NCBI RefSeq assembly: GCF_000223375.1
Contig: NC_017384.1
Span: forward strand, 62,001 to 126,000
DNA length: 64,000 nt
Origin: Ketogulonicigenium vulgare WSH-001
Lineage (GTDB): Bacteria > Pseudomonadota > Alphaproteobacteria > Rhodobacterales > Rhodobacteraceae
Direction: 5' to 3'
In this document: one piece after another, positions 62,851 to 64,000 of the stretch
How positions within the stretch are numbered: the stretch's first letter is position 1
How the letters are laid out: each line of letters opens with the position of its first letter
Position numbers and translations under genes: made by a program
The notes under the pieces: model-generated
Seen by the model: the letters and a program-made list of their open reading frames with translations, nothing else
Databases searched by the model: none
Told to the model about the DNA's origin: nothing

Positions 62851-64000
62851 ATGACCCAGACCATTTCCGTGCCGCTTTGGCTTTTGATTTTGATCGTGTT
62901 GTTTGCGGCGGTGACGTTTGCATCTCACTTTCTTTTTCCATCGGTAAGGTGGTTTTTTCGTAAACGAATGGAGCGTGTTGTCGCCCGCGTGAACGAACGT
63001 CTGCCGCGCCCGATCGAGCCGTTCAAACTGGCCGAACGCCACGATATGATCGAGCGGTTGATCTATGATCCTGATGTTGTTGCACAGGTCGTGGAACATG
63101 CCCGCACCAATAATGTCCCCGAGGCCGTCGCGTTCGAGCGTGCCCGTGACTATGCGCGTGAAATTGTGCCTGCTTTTTCGGCGCGCGTTTACTTTTCACT
63201 CGGATTGCGAATCGCCCGCTGGTTGTCCCGCACCCTTTATCGCGTGCGCGTCAGTGGCAGTGATGCGGCGCGATTCGAACGAATCAATCCCGATTCGACC
63301 GTCATCTATGTGGTCAATCACCGCTCGAATATGGATTATATTCTGGTCACTTGGCTGGTGTCGGGATCGACGACCGTTTCTTATGCGGTGGGGGAATGGG
63401 CGCGGGTTTGGCCGCTGTCGTGGCTGATCCGGGCGATGGGTGCGTATTTCATCCGGCGCAAGGCGCGCGGCGCGCTTTATCGCCGCGTGCTGGAACGCTA
63501 TGTGCAGATGGCGACCGCCGGGGGCGTCACGCAGGCGTTTTTTCCCGAAGGCGGGCTGTCGCTGGATGGCTATCAGGCCAAGGCCAAGCTGGGGCTGTTT
63601 TCCTATCAGGTCGAAAATTACCGCCCCGGTATGCGCAATATCGTCTTTGTGCCTGTCGCGATTAACTATGATCGCATTTTGGAAGACCGCTTTTTGATCG
63701 CCGCCGATCAGTCGGGCGTGCGCAAATTCCGTCCTCCGATCCTGCGCGGGCTATGGGCGATGACCAGCCACTTGCTGCAACGGATGACATTGCGGTTCCG
63801 CGGCTTTGGCTCGGCCACCGTCGCCTTTGGCACGCCGTTGTCACTGGCCGATGCCGCGCCCACGGGCGGCGCGGGCAAAACGCAAGAGATCGCGGACGAG
63901 ATGATGGCCCGCATTCGCGCCGTCATGCCCGTGGTTCCCGTGCCGCTGATCGCCCGCGCGCTGCTGGTGATGGAGGAGCCGACCCGCGCCAAGCTGCTGG
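62851..64000 (+). CDS. PlsC/PlsB-like glycerol-phosphate acyltransferase (partial, runs off window)
   Basis: About 383 residues are visible. A membrane anchor (about 7-33) and a basic segment lead into an acyltransferase domain with N-H-R-S-N-M-D-Y (the H-x4-D catalytic motif) and F-F-P-E-G-G-L-S. It should acylate glycerol-3-phosphate or lysophosphatidate in phospholipid synthesis. An ATG at 62812 is in frame, but no ribosome site supports it; 62851 opens on the membrane anchor. It is divergent from the sulfate operon. Confidence 0.85.
   Translation, partial: MTQTISVPLWLLILIVLFAAVTFASHFLFPSVRWFFRKRMERVVARVNERLPRPIEPFKLAERHDMIERLIYDPDVVAQVVEHARTNNVPEAVAFERARDYAREIVPAFSARVYFSLGLRIARWLSRTLYRVRVSGSDAARFERINPDSTVIYVVNHRSNMDYILVTWLVSGSTTVSYAVGEWARVWPLSWLIRAMGAYFIRRKARGALYRRVLERYVQMATAGGVTQAFFPEGGLSLDGYQAKAKLGLFSYQVENYRPGMRNIVFVPVAINYDRILEDRFLIAADQSGVRKFRPPILRGLWAMTSHLLQRMTLRFRGFGSATVAFGTPLSLADAAPTGGAGKTQEIADEMMARIRAVMPVVPVPLIARALLVMEEPTRAKLL

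Noticed and set aside
1..64000. CRISPR array, insertion sequence, prophage or integron
   Set aside because: No regularly spaced repeats, transposase or integrase motifs, or terminal inverted repeats were seen.

Overview
This window is high-GC alphaproteobacterial chromosome, most like Rhodobacteraceae. The family-level guess rests on gene content: RidA/DUF482/pterin dehydratase cluster, glnK-amtB, dmeR-dmeF, oxygen-dependent protoporphyrinogen oxidase, cysTWA, type I IPP isomerase and a Rhodobacterales-type acyltransferase. The sugar-oxidising genes (FAD/Fe-S dehydrogenase complex, sorbosone-dehydrogenase-like protein) would fit a Ketogulonicigenium-like sugar oxidiser, but that is inference. 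There is no rRNA, CRISPR array, insertion sequence or phage gene. One tRNA-Phe and one strong 6S RNA candidate are present.

Layout. 1-5.8 kb: end of a ferredoxin-reductase-type flavoprotein, a peroxiredoxin, a ridA/DUF482/phhB operon, and a type I secretion pair (HlyD adaptor plus a shrunken, frameshifted ABC exporter). 5.8-18.5 kb: housekeeping genes (class A PBP, glnK-amtB, aromatic/aspartate aminotransferase, smpB, cytochrome c, tspO, dapA-idi-dipeptidase, slt, an Rrf2 regulator, tRNA-Phe). 18.6-25.9 kb: a LacI-controlled sugar ABC import operon containing an ADP-ribosylglycohydrolase-family gene. 26-29.3 kb: a periplasmic sugar/polyol dehydrogenase complex (Tat subunit 3, FAD/Fe-S subunit, diheme cytochrome), divergent from a second LacI gene. 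30.7-32 kb: dmeR-dmeF cobalt/nickel efflux. 32.1-34.1 kb: Lrp regulator and a SufS-like aminotransferase.

34.5-41.1 kb is the most unusual region: a tight operon of transglutaminase-DUF2126, circularly permuted ATP-grasp fused to alpha-E, and a second transglutaminase. This is a predicted amide-bond-forming and peptide-processing system of unknown product. 41-48 kb: an RND efflux operon with two adaptors, divergent from an MFS exporter. 48-53 kb: an aldo/keto reductase, a sorbosone-dehydrogenase-like protein and a NitT/TauT-type ABC importer. 53-64 kb: MetF-like gene and hemY, 6S RNA, a bile-acid-symporter-family transporter, asparaginase, aroA, a sulfate ABC operon and a partial acyltransferase running off the end.

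Most genes sit in tight operons with ATGA overlaps. Several convergent gene pairs overlap or abut with no terminator. Everything here was read by eye; family names come from recognised motifs and no database search was run.
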